DNA of 64,000 bases, taken from positions 186,001 through 250,000 of the forward strand of contig NZ_QLLY01000007.1 in NCBI RefSeq assembly GCF_003259365.1, given 5' to 3'. Below, one piece after another: positions 1-7,219 of this stretch. How positions within the stretch are numbered: position 1 is the stretch's first letter; each line of letters starts with the position of its first letter. A model generated the notes under the pieces. That model did not search any database and was not told where the DNA came from. It saw only the letters and a list, made by a program, of their open reading frames with translations. This DNA is from Streptomyces sp. PsTaAH-137. GTDB taxonomy: Bacteria > Actinomycetota > Actinomycetes > Streptomycetales > Streptomycetaceae. The position numbers and the translations under genes were made by a program.

Positions 1-1
1 G

Positions 2-130
2 GCGGGCTATGCGGGGCTGTACGTCATCGACGGCGCCCTCATCCCGGGCAACACGACCGTGAACCCGTTCGTCACCATCACCGCTCTCGCGGAGCGCAAC
101 ATCGAGAGGATCATCGCGACCGACCTCTGA
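2..130 (+). CDS. GMC-family oxidoreductase, C-terminal end (partial)
   Basis: Only the last 42 codons are inside the window. They read A-G-Y-x-G-L-Y-V-I-D-G-A-L-I-P-G, then VNPFVTITALAERN and a TGA stop. This is the closing part of the GMC (glucose-methanol-choline) flavoprotein fold, where the 'VNP' asparagine region lies at the flavin, and it most resembles bacterial cholesterol-oxidase-like (ChoD-type) members. The substrate cannot be fixed from the tail. It converges on the SnoaL-like gene, with a hairpin between them. Confidence 0.8.
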   Translation, partial: AGYAGLYVIDGALIPGNTTVNPFVTITALAERNIERIIATDL

Positions 131-151
131 TGCCCCCTCCCCCGCACCCGT

Positions 152-195
152 CCCGGCCGGCGGGCCCGCGACTGACTCAGCGGGCCCCGGCCGGG
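152..195. terminator. Hairpin between convergent genes
   Basis: A GC-rich inverted repeat pairs CCCGGCC...GGGCCCGC with GCGGGCCC...GGCCGGG, with a small bulge and a loop of about 10 bases. It overlaps the stop codon of the leftward SnoaL-like gene and lies just past the GMC stop, so it probably ends both transcripts. There is no T-tract, as is usual in Streptomyces. Confidence 0.6.
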
Positions 196-554
196 TTGGC
201 GTCCTCGCCCAGGTAGGTGCCGTACCCGTCGGCGACGAGCGGGCCGTCGAAGACCAGCACCTCGTTGACCAGACCGCCCTTCTGGTTGCGGTAGTTGATC
301 ACCAGGCAGTCCACGCCGGCATAGCTGCCCACCACCTCGAACCGGAGGTCGGGGATGCGCCGCAGCCCCTCCTCCCAGTAGGCGCGCAGCGCGCCCTTGC
401 CGCGCATGACGCCGTCACCGCCGAGCAGCTGCGCGGCCACGGGCGACCGGAACGTCACGTCCTCGGCGAAGTGGGCCAGCAGGGCGTCCAGGTCGTGCGC
501 GTTCCACGCCGTCACCCAGGAATCCACGAACGTCTGTGCGGTCACCTGATCCAT
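177..554 (-). CDS. SnoaL-like / NTF2-fold protein
   Basis: 125 aa. The sequence FVDSWVTAWNAHDLDALLAH followed by F-x-E-D-V-T-F-R-S-P and a late G-x-x-x-x-Y-W-E-E-G-L is the typical small alpha+beta barrel of nuclear-transport-factor-2/SnoaL proteins, at normal length. Members include polyketide cyclases, ketosteroid isomerases and many uncharacterised proteins. The pocket residues do not assign a substrate. The neighbouring cholesterol-oxidase-like tail makes a steroid or polycyclic role conceivable, but the two genes are convergent, so they are not an operon. It is read divergently from the rodlin gene. Confidence 0.75.
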   Translation of the reverse strand: MDQVTAQTFVDSWVTAWNAHDLDALLAHFAEDVTFRSPVAAQLLGGDGVMRGKGALRAYWEEGLRRIPDLRFEVVGSYAGVDCLVINYRNQKGGLVNEVLVFDGPLVADGYGTYLGEDANPAGAR

Positions 555-675
555 GGACGCACGGTACCGCTCCTGAGGAACGTGAGTCGTTGGAGTGGAT
601 CAGCGCAACCTCCGGGCCCGGCTTGCCGTTACTCCACGCGCAGTGATCAATCTCTGACGACCAAGGAAACACATC

Positions 676-1089
676 ATGCTGAAGAAGGTCATGGCCTCGG
701 CCGCCCTCGCCACCTCCGTTGTCGGCATCTCCGCCGCCACCGCCGGACAGGCGCTCGCCATCGGGGACGAGCAGGGCACCACCTCGGCCAGCGGCAACGG
801 GTCCCAGTCGGAGGTCGGCAACTCCACCACGGAGGGTTCGCTGAGCCCGCAGGTGGGCGCTGTCCAGGGGTCGCTGAACAAGCTCTGCGTCGGTCTGCCC
901 GCGAAGGCCAACGCCGGGTCGCTCGTCGGCATCCTGGTCCCCGTCGCCGCTCAGGACATTCCCGTCCTGTCCGCCCCGCAGAACCAGCAGTGTGCCGACA
1001 ACTCCACCCAGGCCAAGGGTGACGAGCCGGCCTCGCACATCCTGCACGGCATCCCGGTGCTCTCGGGCAACGGCGTTCACAACAGCTGA
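676..1089 (+). CDS. Rodlin, secreted surface protein
   Basis: 137 aa. It begins MLKKVMASAALATS with an alanine-rich signal peptide ending ...AGQALA. The mature part keeps the rodlin signature: AIGDEQG, N-G-x-x-S-x-x-G-N-S, LSPQ..VQGSLNKLC, and QQCADNSTQAKGD with its conserved cysteines. Rodlins (RdlA/RdlB) organise chaplin amyloid fibrils into the paired-rodlet layer on Streptomyces aerial hyphae and spores. Streptomyces coelicolor carries two divergent rodlin genes beside chaplins; here one copy is seen with no chaplin or second rodlin in the window. An AAGGA-like ribosome site precedes the ATG. Expected control is developmental (BldN sigma), but I could not point to a clear BldN promoter. 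Confidence 0.93.
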   Translation: MLKKVMASAALATSVVGISAATAGQALAIGDEQGTTSASGNGSQSEVGNSTTEGSLSPQVGAVQGSLNKLCVGLPAKANAGSLVGILVPVAAQDIPVLSAPQNQQCADNSTQAKGDEPASHILHGIPVLSGNGVHNS

Positions 1090-1104
1090 GCCGGCAGGCT
1101 CCCC

Positions 1105-1145
1105 GTGGGCGGCTGACGTCGTGCGTCACGACGTCAGCCGCCCAC
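1105..1145 (+). terminator. Rodlin terminator
   Basis: A perfect 19-bp stem (GTGGGCGGCTGACGTCGTG and its complement) with a 3-base loop lies 15 bases after the rodlin stop. It is a strong hairpin without a T-tract and fits termination of an abundantly transcribed developmental gene. The start of the following TetR gene lies 25 bases further on. Confidence 0.85.
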
Positions 1146-1170
1146 ACATCTGTGCGGATATCCTGGCGGA

Positions 1171-1860
1171 ATGGCGGACAGAACCAGCGGCGAGCAGCAG
1201 ATCGACGGGCGCTCCACCCGGTGGGACGAGCACAAGGCGCAGCGTCAGGTCGAGTTGGTGGACGCGGCGGTCGCGCTCATCGAGGAGGAGGGCGCGCGCT
1301 TCCGGGTGCAGCGGCTGGCGGAGCGGGTGGGCCAGTCCCGGTCGGTGCTCTACCGGCACTTCAAGGACCGGGCCACTCTGGACGAGCTGATCCGCCGTCG
1401 GGTCGTGGAGTCGTTCATGCGCGGGATGGAACCCACGCTGACCTTCGAGGGCACGATCGAGGAGTCCGTGGAGCGCGTGGTGGGCGCGCATCTGGACTGG
1501 GTGTCGCAGCACCCGCGCCTGTACGCGTACATGGGTGTCGGTGACCACGCGATGGGTGACGGCTCGCTGGTCGCGGACACGAAGACGGCCATCGCGCTGA
1601 TGCTGAGCGAGCGGTTCGGCGACGTGGTCAAGGCCCTGGGGGTGCCTCAGGCGCCGATCCGTTCGGTCGCGGTGGGCATCGTGGGGTTCGTGGACACCGC
1701 CGTCAACCAATGGGTGCGCGACCCCGAGCGCGAGGTGTCCGAGGAGGAGTTGCGCGCGATGCTGTGCCGTTCGGTCTGGGCGGTGCTGGAGGCGACGCTG
1801 CGGGATCTGGGCGTGGAGCTGTCGCCGCAGCAGCGGGTGGCGGATCTGGAGGGGGCCTGA
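1171..1860 (+). CDS. TetR-family regulator
   Basis: 229 aa. The N-terminal helix-turn-helix spans roughly residues 25-70 (LVDAAVALIEEEGARFRVQR, then RLAERVG and SVLYRHFKDRATL), followed by an all-helical ligand domain that I do not recognise. A GGATATCC palindrome at 1156-1163, just before the ATG, could be its own operator. It converges with the oxidation operon to the right (19 bases between stops), so it is a candidate but unproven controller of that operon. The ribosome site is weak. Confidence 0.85.
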   Translation: MADRTSGEQQIDGRSTRWDEHKAQRQVELVDAAVALIEEEGARFRVQRLAERVGQSRSVLYRHFKDRATLDELIRRRVVESFMRGMEPTLTFEGTIEESVERVVGAHLDWVSQHPRLYAYMGVGDHAMGDGSLVADTKTAIALMLSERFGDVVKALGVPQAPIRSVAVGIVGFVDTAVNQWVRDPEREVSEEELRAMLCRSVWAVLEATLRDLGVELSPQQRVADLEGA

Positions 1861-1869
1861 GCCCCCTCC
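1848..1869. terminator. Short bidirectional hairpin over a stop codon
   Basis: GGAGGGGGC and GCCCCCTCC form a 9-bp stem with a CTGA loop. The loop contains most of the TetR stop codon. It sits between two convergent genes and may serve both. Confidence 0.6.
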
Positions 1870-1879
1870 GCCGCCGGTG

Positions 1880-3487
1880 TCAGGGGCGTACCGCCCGGGC
1901 CTCCTGCGCGGCCCGGCGCAGGGACTCGGTGTCCGTGAATTTGACGCGGGGACGGCCCGCCGCCTCGCCCGCCGCCCGTTCCGCACGGTCGATCGCGCGC
2001 CACGCGTCGAGCCCCAGCGCCTCGGTCACCGCACCGGCGCCGCGCACCGGCTGCGCGAGGCGGCCGGCGGCGAAGTCGTCCAGCAGGGACTCGACGGTCT
2101 CCTGGGCGCAGGTCTTGTTCGTGCCGATGAAGCCGGTCGGCCCGCGCTTGATCCAGCCCGCGACGTAGACGCCGGGCTCGACCCGGCCGCCCTCGTGGGG
2201 AACGATGGCGCGGTCCTCGTCGAAGGGCAGGTCCGGGACGGGCCGGGCGCGGTAGCCGACGGAGCGCAGGACGAGGCCGGTCTCCAGGCTCCGGGTGTCC
2301 CCGGTGGGGCGGGCGCGGACGGTGCCGTCGTCGTCGGTGTGCAGCGCGGTGGCGGTGATCTCCAGGGCCGCTACGGATGCCTCGCCGGTGAGCCGGACCG
2401 GGCTGGTCAGGAAGCGCAGCACGATGCGGCGGCGCCCCTCGACCGGGGTGCGGCTCGCCAGTTGTGACAGCAGCCGGGTCTTCTCGTTCGTGTCGGGATC
2501 GAGGCCGTCGGGCCAGCCCTCGACGCTCACGTCCACGTCCTTCAGGCCCGCGAGCGCGAGGAGTTCGGGCACGGTGAAGGCCGCCTGGGCGGGGCCGCGC
2601 CGGCCCAGGAGGACGACCTCGCGGACCTTGCTGGCGCGCAGTGCGGCGAGCGCGCGGTCGGAGATGTCGGTGCGGGCCAGGGCTTCGGGGTCGGCGGTGA
2701 GGATGCGGGCGACGTCGAGCGCCACGTTGCCGTTGCCGACGACGACCACGCGTTCGGTGTCCAGGTCGTAGGTGTCGTGGGCGCGGTCGGGGTGGCCGTT
2801 GTACCAGGCGACGAAATCCGTCGCCGAGGCGCTGCCCGGAAGGTCCTCGCCCTCGATGCCGAGACGCTTGTCGGTCGCGGCGCCGACGGCGTAGAGCACC
2901 GCGTGGTGCTCGCGCAGCAGGTCGGCGTGGCTGAGGTCGGTGCCGACCTCGACGCCGAGGCGGTAGCGGAAGCCCGGCTGGGACTCGATGGTCCAGAAGA
3001 GCTCGGTGACCTGCTTGGTGTCCTGGTGGTCCGGTGCGACACCGGCCCGCGCGAGACCGTACGGCGTGGGGAGCCGGTCGTGGACGGTGACGCGCACGCC
3101 GGGGTGGCGCAGCAGCTCGTCGGCGGCGAAGAGGCCGGCGGGGCCGGCACCGATGACGGCGACGGACAACTCGCCCGCCGGGAGGCTGCGTTGCTTGGGC
3201 ACGACGTACATCGGCGTGCGGTCGGCGTGCGGATTCTGCTTGTAGTAGTCGGCGTTCAGCTCCAGGAACGGCAACTCCGTGGCGCTCAGCGCAGTATGGG
3301 GCTTGAGCGCGTCGACCGGGCAGGCCGTCGTGCAGGCGCCGCAGTCCACGCAGGTGCGCGGATCGACGTACAGCATCTCGGCCGTCCCGAAGCCGGGGTC
3401 GCCGGGCGCGGGGTGGATGCAGTTGACCGGGCAGGCCAGCACGCACGAGGCGTCGGCGCAGCAGGATCGGGTGACGACGTACGGCAC
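1880..3487 (-). CDS. fprB: Ferredoxin-fused ferredoxin-NADP reductase (FprB type)
   Basis: 535 aa from a GTG start. Residues 1-60 are a bacterial-type ferredoxin (Cys 9/10, 15, 19, 23 and C46-VD-C49-GA-C52-TTA-C56-P). An adrenodoxin-reductase-like flavoenzyme follows, with FAD site VIGAGPAGLF near residue 111, NADPH site VVVVGNGNVALDVA near 245, and the closing GWIKRGPTGFIGTNK. Such fusions pass electrons from NADPH through FAD to an Fe-S cluster, and so to an oxygenase. It lies 46 bases after the diiron oxygenase, so it is probably its redox partner. From memory, Mycobacterium tuberculosis has a comparable oxygenase-fprB neighbour pair (Rv0885-Rv0886). A second, ferredoxin-free relative is encoded at 61715-63079. 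Confidence 0.9.
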   Translation of the reverse strand: MPYVVTRSCCADASCVLACPVNCIHPAPGDPGFGTAEMLYVDPRTCVDCGACTTACPVDALKPHTALSATELPFLELNADYYKQNPHADRTPMYVVPKQRSLPAGELSVAVIGAGPAGLFAADELLRHPGVRVTVHDRLPTPYGLARAGVAPDHQDTKQVTELFWTIESQPGFRYRLGVEVGTDLSHADLLREHHAVLYAVGAATDKRLGIEGEDLPGSASATDFVAWYNGHPDRAHDTYDLDTERVVVVGNGNVALDVARILTADPEALARTDISDRALAALRASKVREVVLLGRRGPAQAAFTVPELLALAGLKDVDVSVEGWPDGLDPDTNEKTRLLSQLASRTPVEGRRRIVLRFLTSPVRLTGEASVAALEITATALHTDDDGTVRARPTGDTRSLETGLVLRSVGYRARPVPDLPFDEDRAIVPHEGGRVEPGVYVAGWIKRGPTGFIGTNKTCAQETVESLLDDFAAGRLAQPVRGAGAVTEALGLDAWRAIDRAERAAGEAAGRPRVKFTDTESLRRAAQEARAVRP

Positions 3488-3533
3488 GGCGGTCTTGTCT
3501 CCGTTCGGGGAACGTGCGGGGCCTGCGGGAGGC

Positions 3534-4502
3534 TCAGTCGGTGTGCAGCGCGGGCTCGCCGCGGAAGCGCGCCGGGCGGCCGTCGATGCGCAGGGCCTTC
3601 CACAGCGGGCGGGACACCTTGTTCATCAGGCCGATGTCCTGGGCGAGCATCCGCACGTCGGAGAAGAGGTCGTGGAGCATCCGCTGCCCGGCCTCGGACT
3701 TCCAGAAGACGTCCTTGACGACCCAGGCCGGGATGCCGACCTGCGCGGCGGACCTGCGGTCGGGGATCATGATGACGTCGCACAGGATCCGCATGATCAG
3801 CGGGAAGAGCACGGACAGGGCACCGCGGCGGGTCTTGCCGTAGCGCGGGACGCGCAGCCGCAGGAACTCGTGGGCGAAGGAGATGTGCCGGGCCTCTTCG
3901 GCGATGTGGATCTGCATGATCCGCTGCGGGAGGGGGTGGACCGGCTCCCCGCTGCGCAGGGCGCCCTTCTGCAGGTGGTCGATGGGCTCCTCCCCGGCCA
4001 GGATGCCGGTGAAGAACGCCTCCGGGTAGAGGGAGCCGAAGAGCGGCAGGACGCGGCTGACCTGGCGGAACCAGCGCTTTCCGCCGGCGGTGTCCACGCC
4101 GGTGCGGTTGACGAGCTCCTGGAACATCTGGGTGTGGTGGGTCTCTTCGGTGATCTCGTGGGTGAGATACCTGAACTCCTGGTCCTGGTTGCCCAGTTGG
4201 TAGACGTAGTCCAGTGCTCCGCGCATGAGGAGGTTCTCGAACTGCATGCCCACCTTGGCGATGACGGCCCAGCGCCAGACACCGATGCGGATCTGCGTCT
4301 CGAGGGGCTGTTCCTGGTACCAGGGATGGGCGCCGAGGGCGTCCGCGCTGGTGAGCACCCAGCGCGGGTCGTCGAGGTGCACGGCGAACTCGGGATCGTC
4401 CCACTTGATGTCGATGAACGCGTTGAAGTTGACGTTCACGGAGCCCTCGGACAGGGTCCGCAGGCGCTCGTCGTAGAGCTTCCTGGTCAGATTCGCAGTC
4501 AT
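3534..4502 (-). CDS. AurF-like diiron oxygenase
   Basis: 322 aa. The ATG at 4502 (MTANLTRKLYDERLRTL) is preferred; an upstream in-frame extension to 4760 is Arg/Pro-rich out-of-frame-like sequence. Ferritin-like helices carry the metal ligands: E in FENLLMRG, E-E-T-H-H in helix 2, and IAEEARHISFAHEFL with EExxH plus a later His. This pattern places it with AurF/CmlI-type N-oxygenases and related uncharacterised diiron oxygenases. The substrate is unknown, and nothing in the window supplies an obvious arylamine. It is the middle gene of a leftward set (BVMO, this gene, ferredoxin-FNR fusion), so electron supply is encoded next door. Confidence 0.85.
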   Translation of the reverse strand: MTANLTRKLYDERLRTLSEGSVNVNFNAFIDIKWDDPEFAVHLDDPRWVLTSADALGAHPWYQEQPLETQIRIGVWRWAVIAKVGMQFENLLMRGALDYVYQLGNQDQEFRYLTHEITEETHHTQMFQELVNRTGVDTAGGKRWFRQVSRVLPLFGSLYPEAFFTGILAGEEPIDHLQKGALRSGEPVHPLPQRIMQIHIAEEARHISFAHEFLRLRVPRYGKTRRGALSVLFPLIMRILCDVIMIPDRRSAAQVGIPAWVVKDVFWKSEAGQRMLHDLFSDVRMLAQDIGLMNKVSRPLWKALRIDGRPARFRGEPALHTD

Positions 4503-4618
4503 CTTCGTCCTCGGTTGTCTGCTCGGCCGCCGGAGGGGGGAGGCGGGTGCGCGGGCCGGTGCGGTGGTGCGATGGGGATGCGGTGCGGTCGTACGGGGGT
4601 GTGGTGCGGGCCGGGCGC

Positions 4619-6133
4619 TCAGGCGGCGCGGGACGCTTCCTGGGCGTCGGCGCCGGCGGTGTCCGGGGTGCCCGCCTTGTCGAAGCGCAGGGGGCTGTCG
4701 TCGATGGGGGCGTTCTGGAGCAGCGCGCGGTCGCGGTAGTAGTTGTTCCACAGGCGCCACGGGTCGCGGGTGCCCTGGCGCGGCATGACCTCGTTGGCCC
4801 GGGCGATGTAGCCGGAGGTCAGCGCCTCGCCCATGACGGAGAACTCCGAGCGGTCCCGGGCGGAGGCGACCGGGGTGGCGATGTCGTGTCCGTGACGTCG
4901 CATGTGGGCGAGCAGGCGGGCGGTGTAGGCGGCGGCCAGGTCGGCCTTCAGGGTCCAGGAGGCGTTGGTGTAACCGATGACGAGGGACATGTTGGGGACG
5001 CCCTCAAGGAGGACCGCCTTGTAGAGGACGCGGTTCTTGACGTCCACCGGGCTGCCGTCGACGGTGAGGGCCATGCCGCCCATGAGGCGGACGCTCAGGC
5101 CGGTGGCCGTGATGACGATGTCGGCCTTCAGCTCCTCGCCGGACTTCAGGCGGATGCCGTCGGCGGTGAAGGTGTCGATGTGGTCGGTGGCGATCGACGC
5201 CCTGCCGCTCTTGAGCGTCTTGAACAGGTCGCCGCCGGGAACGACGCAGAGGCGCTGGTCCCACGGCTTGTAGTTCGGGCTGAAGTGGCGCATGTCGACG
5301 TTCTTGCCGGCCTGGGCCCGGACCAGGCCGAGGAGCACCTTGCGGGCGAGGCGGGGGTACTTGCGGCAGAAGGCGTAACTCCCGCGCTGCAAGGCGATGT
5401 TGCGGGCGCGGACCAGCTTGTACGTCAGCCGGGCGGGGGCTCGCAGCTTCTGCAGGACGGAGGTGAGCGGGTCCACCTCGGGCAGCGCGAGGACGTAGGT
5501 GGGCGAGCGCTGCAACATGGTGACGTGCGCGGCGGTGTCGGCCATCGCGGGCAGCAGCGTGATGGCGGTGGCGCCGGAGCCGATGACGACCACGCGCTTG
5601 CCGGTGTGGTCGAGGCCCTCCGGCCACTGCTGGGGGTGGACGAGCGTGCCCTGATAGTCCGCCTCGCCGGGGAACTCCGGGCGGTAGGGCTGGTCGTAGT
5701 CGTAGTAGCCGGTGGCTCCGACGAGGTATCCCGCGCTGTACGACTCGTGCTCGCCGGTGCCCTCGTCCTCGACCTCGACGGTCCAGCGGCCGGTGTCGTG
5801 CGAGAAGTCGGCGCTGATCGCCCGGCGGCCGAAGCGGATGCGCTCCAGGACGCCGTCGTCGGCGGCGGCGTCCTCGACGTACTGCCGGATCTGCGCGCCG
5901 CCGGCGAGGATGCGCGCGTCGCGCCAGGGGCGGAAGCCGAACCCGAAGGTGGACATGTCGGAGTCGGAGCGGATCCCGGGGTACTGGAAGAGGTCCCAGG
6001 TGCCGCCGACGCGTGCGCGGCGCTCGAGCACGACGAGCGAGGCGGCGGGATTGTCACGCAGGACGTGACGGGCGGCACTGATGCCTGATATTCCGGCGCC
6101 GATGACCAGGACGTCGACGTGCTGCTGCTCCAT
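4619..6133 (-). CDS. Flavin-containing (Baeyer-Villiger-like) monooxygenase
   Basis: 504 aa. The FAD Rossmann motif is VLVIGAGISGISAARHVLRD at residues 9-28. The Y-Q-G-x-x-x-H-P-Q-Q-W-P fingerprint and a second dinucleotide motif VVVIGSGATAI mark a class B flavin monooxygenase close to bacterial FMO/BVMO enzymes (MymA/EthA-like). It would insert oxygen into a ketone or oxidise a heteroatom using NADPH and O2. It is the first gene of the leftward operon; the diiron oxygenase starts 116 bases downstream. Its upstream region carries the palindrome at 6297-6308. The AGGA ribosome site is about 9 bases before the ATG. Confidence 0.88.
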   Translation of the reverse strand: MEQQHVDVLVIGAGISGISAARHVLRDNPAASLVVLERRARVGGTWDLFQYPGIRSDSDMSTFGFGFRPWRDARILAGGAQIRQYVEDAAADDGVLERIRFGRRAISADFSHDTGRWTVEVEDEGTGEHESYSAGYLVGATGYYDYDQPYRPEFPGEADYQGTLVHPQQWPEGLDHTGKRVVVIGSGATAITLLPAMADTAAHVTMLQRSPTYVLALPEVDPLTSVLQKLRAPARLTYKLVRARNIALQRGSYAFCRKYPRLARKVLLGLVRAQAGKNVDMRHFSPNYKPWDQRLCVVPGGDLFKTLKSGRASIATDHIDTFTADGIRLKSGEELKADIVITATGLSVRLMGGMALTVDGSPVDVKNRVLYKAVLLEGVPNMSLVIGYTNASWTLKADLAAAYTARLLAHMRRHGHDIATPVASARDRSEFSVMGEALTSGYIARANEVMPRQGTRDPWRLWNNYYRDRALLQNAPIDDSPLRFDKAGTPDTAGADAQEASRAA

Positions 6134-6296
6134 CGCGGAGGATCCTCACTCTCGCTCGCGGGGCCCCGGAAGAGGCAGGGGCGGAGGGTTGCCACCGTCC
6201 CTCGGGGCGGCGGCGGTTGCTCGGACGCGTGGTTGCACTTCTGCGTGTTAACCGCAATTTACCTGCGACACGGTGTTTCAGATACCCTCGGTAACA

Positions 6297-6308
6297 TGAC
6301 CTAGGTCA
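6297..6308. promoter_or_regulatory. Palindrome TGACCTAGGTCA upstream of the oxidation operon
   Basis: This is a perfect 12-bp palindrome in the AT-richer part of the upstream region of the BVMO gene, about 160 bases before its start. It lies beside the terminator of the GntR gene. It looks like a dimeric regulator site; the TetR product encoded at 1171-1860 is one candidate. No experimental link is known to me. Confidence 0.45.
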
Positions 6309-6311
6309 CAG

Positions 6312-6341
6312 AAAAATGGGGGTTCATCGGAATGAACCCCC
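6312..6341 (-). terminator. Intrinsic terminator of the GntR gene
   Basis: Read on the minus strand, a perfect 10-bp stem (GGGGGTTCAT with its complement, CGGA-type tetraloop) is followed by ATTTTT. It is one of the few textbook intrinsic terminators here. It separates the regulator transcript from the BVMO promoter region. Confidence 0.85.
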
Positions 6342-6374
6342 ACAAGCAGCCCCACGGGCAGCCCCAGCCGCGCC

Positions 6375-7067
6375 CTACTCCATCTCGCCCGTCTGCGCGG
6401 GCAGTTGGCGGGCGGTGCTGTCCAGCAGGCCGAGCGCGGCGGAGACGGCGGCCGTCGCGTCTCCCGCCTCGACGGCCGCGGCGAGCGTGTCGTGGTCGGC
6501 GGCGCCGTCGGCCTCGAAGGAGTGCAGGCGGCGATCGCCGCGGACGCTCTCGGCGAGTGAACGGCTGAAGCTCAAGTACAGCTCGACCAGCAGGTCGTTG
6601 TGGGAGGCGCGGGCCACACCGAGGTGGAACTCGACGTCCGCGGCGACGAACGCGTCGATGTCCCGGGCCGCTCCCGCCCGCGCACGCTCGGCGAGCGCGC
6701 TCCGCAGGGCGACCACGTCCGCGTCGGTCCGGTGCTGCGCGGCGAGGTTGGCCGCGATGACGTCGAGTCCGCGGCGGACCTCCAGGACGTCCCCCTCGGA
6801 CGCCTCGGTCAGCCGGCGCCGGATGGCGACGTCGGTGGGATCCGTGGCCACGACGAAGGTGCCGTCCCCCTGACGCGTGGCGAGCAGCCCCGCGTGGACG
6901 AGGCCGCGGACGGCCTCGCGCACGGACGCCCGGCTGACGCCGAGCCTTTCCGTCAACTCCGCCTCGGTCGGGATCCGGTGCCCCAGAGTCCAGTTTCCGC
7001 TGGATATCTCCTCGCGAAGCGCCCTGCTGACGCTCTCCACCAATGAGACGCGCTCAATTTGTTTCAT
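6375..7067 (-). CDS. GntR/FadR-type (FCD) regulator
   Basis: 230 aa. Residues 1-70 form a winged helix (LVESVSRALREEISSGNWTL, then IPTEAELTERLGVSRASVRE and TRQGDGTFV). This is followed by an FCD ligand domain with the usual metal-pocket pattern (D-x-x-F-H near DVEFHLGVARASHN, and a late D-H). FCD regulators usually repress catabolic or uptake genes until a carboxylate inducer binds. It is divergent from the MFS/THI5-like/cyclodeaminase genes, and the shared upstream region holds an ATCAG-N4-CTGAT operator. Confidence 0.9.
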   Translation of the reverse strand: MKQIERVSLVESVSRALREEISSGNWTLGHRIPTEAELTERLGVSRASVREAVRGLVHAGLLATRQGDGTFVVATDPTDVAIRRRLTEASEGDVLEVRRGLDVIAANLAAQHRTDADVVALRSALAERARAGAARDIDAFVAADVEFHLGVARASHNDLLVELYLSFSRSLAESVRGDRRLHSFEADGAADHDTLAAAVEAGDATAAVSAALGLLDSTARQLPAQTGEME

Positions 7068-7087
7068 CGCGGACCCTTCCCCGAAAC

Positions 7088-7101
7088 ATCAGACAACTGA
7101 T
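7088..7101. promoter_or_regulatory. Probable FCD-GntR operator
   Basis: A perfect inverted repeat ATCAG-ACAA-CTGAT sits 20 bases upstream of the GntR start, in the divergent promoter region. Its TTGTCTGAT-like half resembles known FadR/FCD sites. It is well placed for autorepression and for control of the rightward operon. Confidence 0.6.
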
Positions 7102-7219
7102 AATCCTACATCCAGCGGCCAGAGTTGGGGCCGCCCACCGTCCCGCGCCCGCGACCGGTGAAGCCCGAGATCCCGGCTCGGCTGCCACGTCTGCGCACCT
7201 CTCGAAGGAGGTAGGTCCG

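Noticed and set aside
4503..4760. N-terminal extension of the diiron oxygenase
   Set aside because: The 86 extra residues are Arg/Pro/His-rich and overlap the end of the BVMO gene; the protein similar to the family starts at the ATG at 4502.
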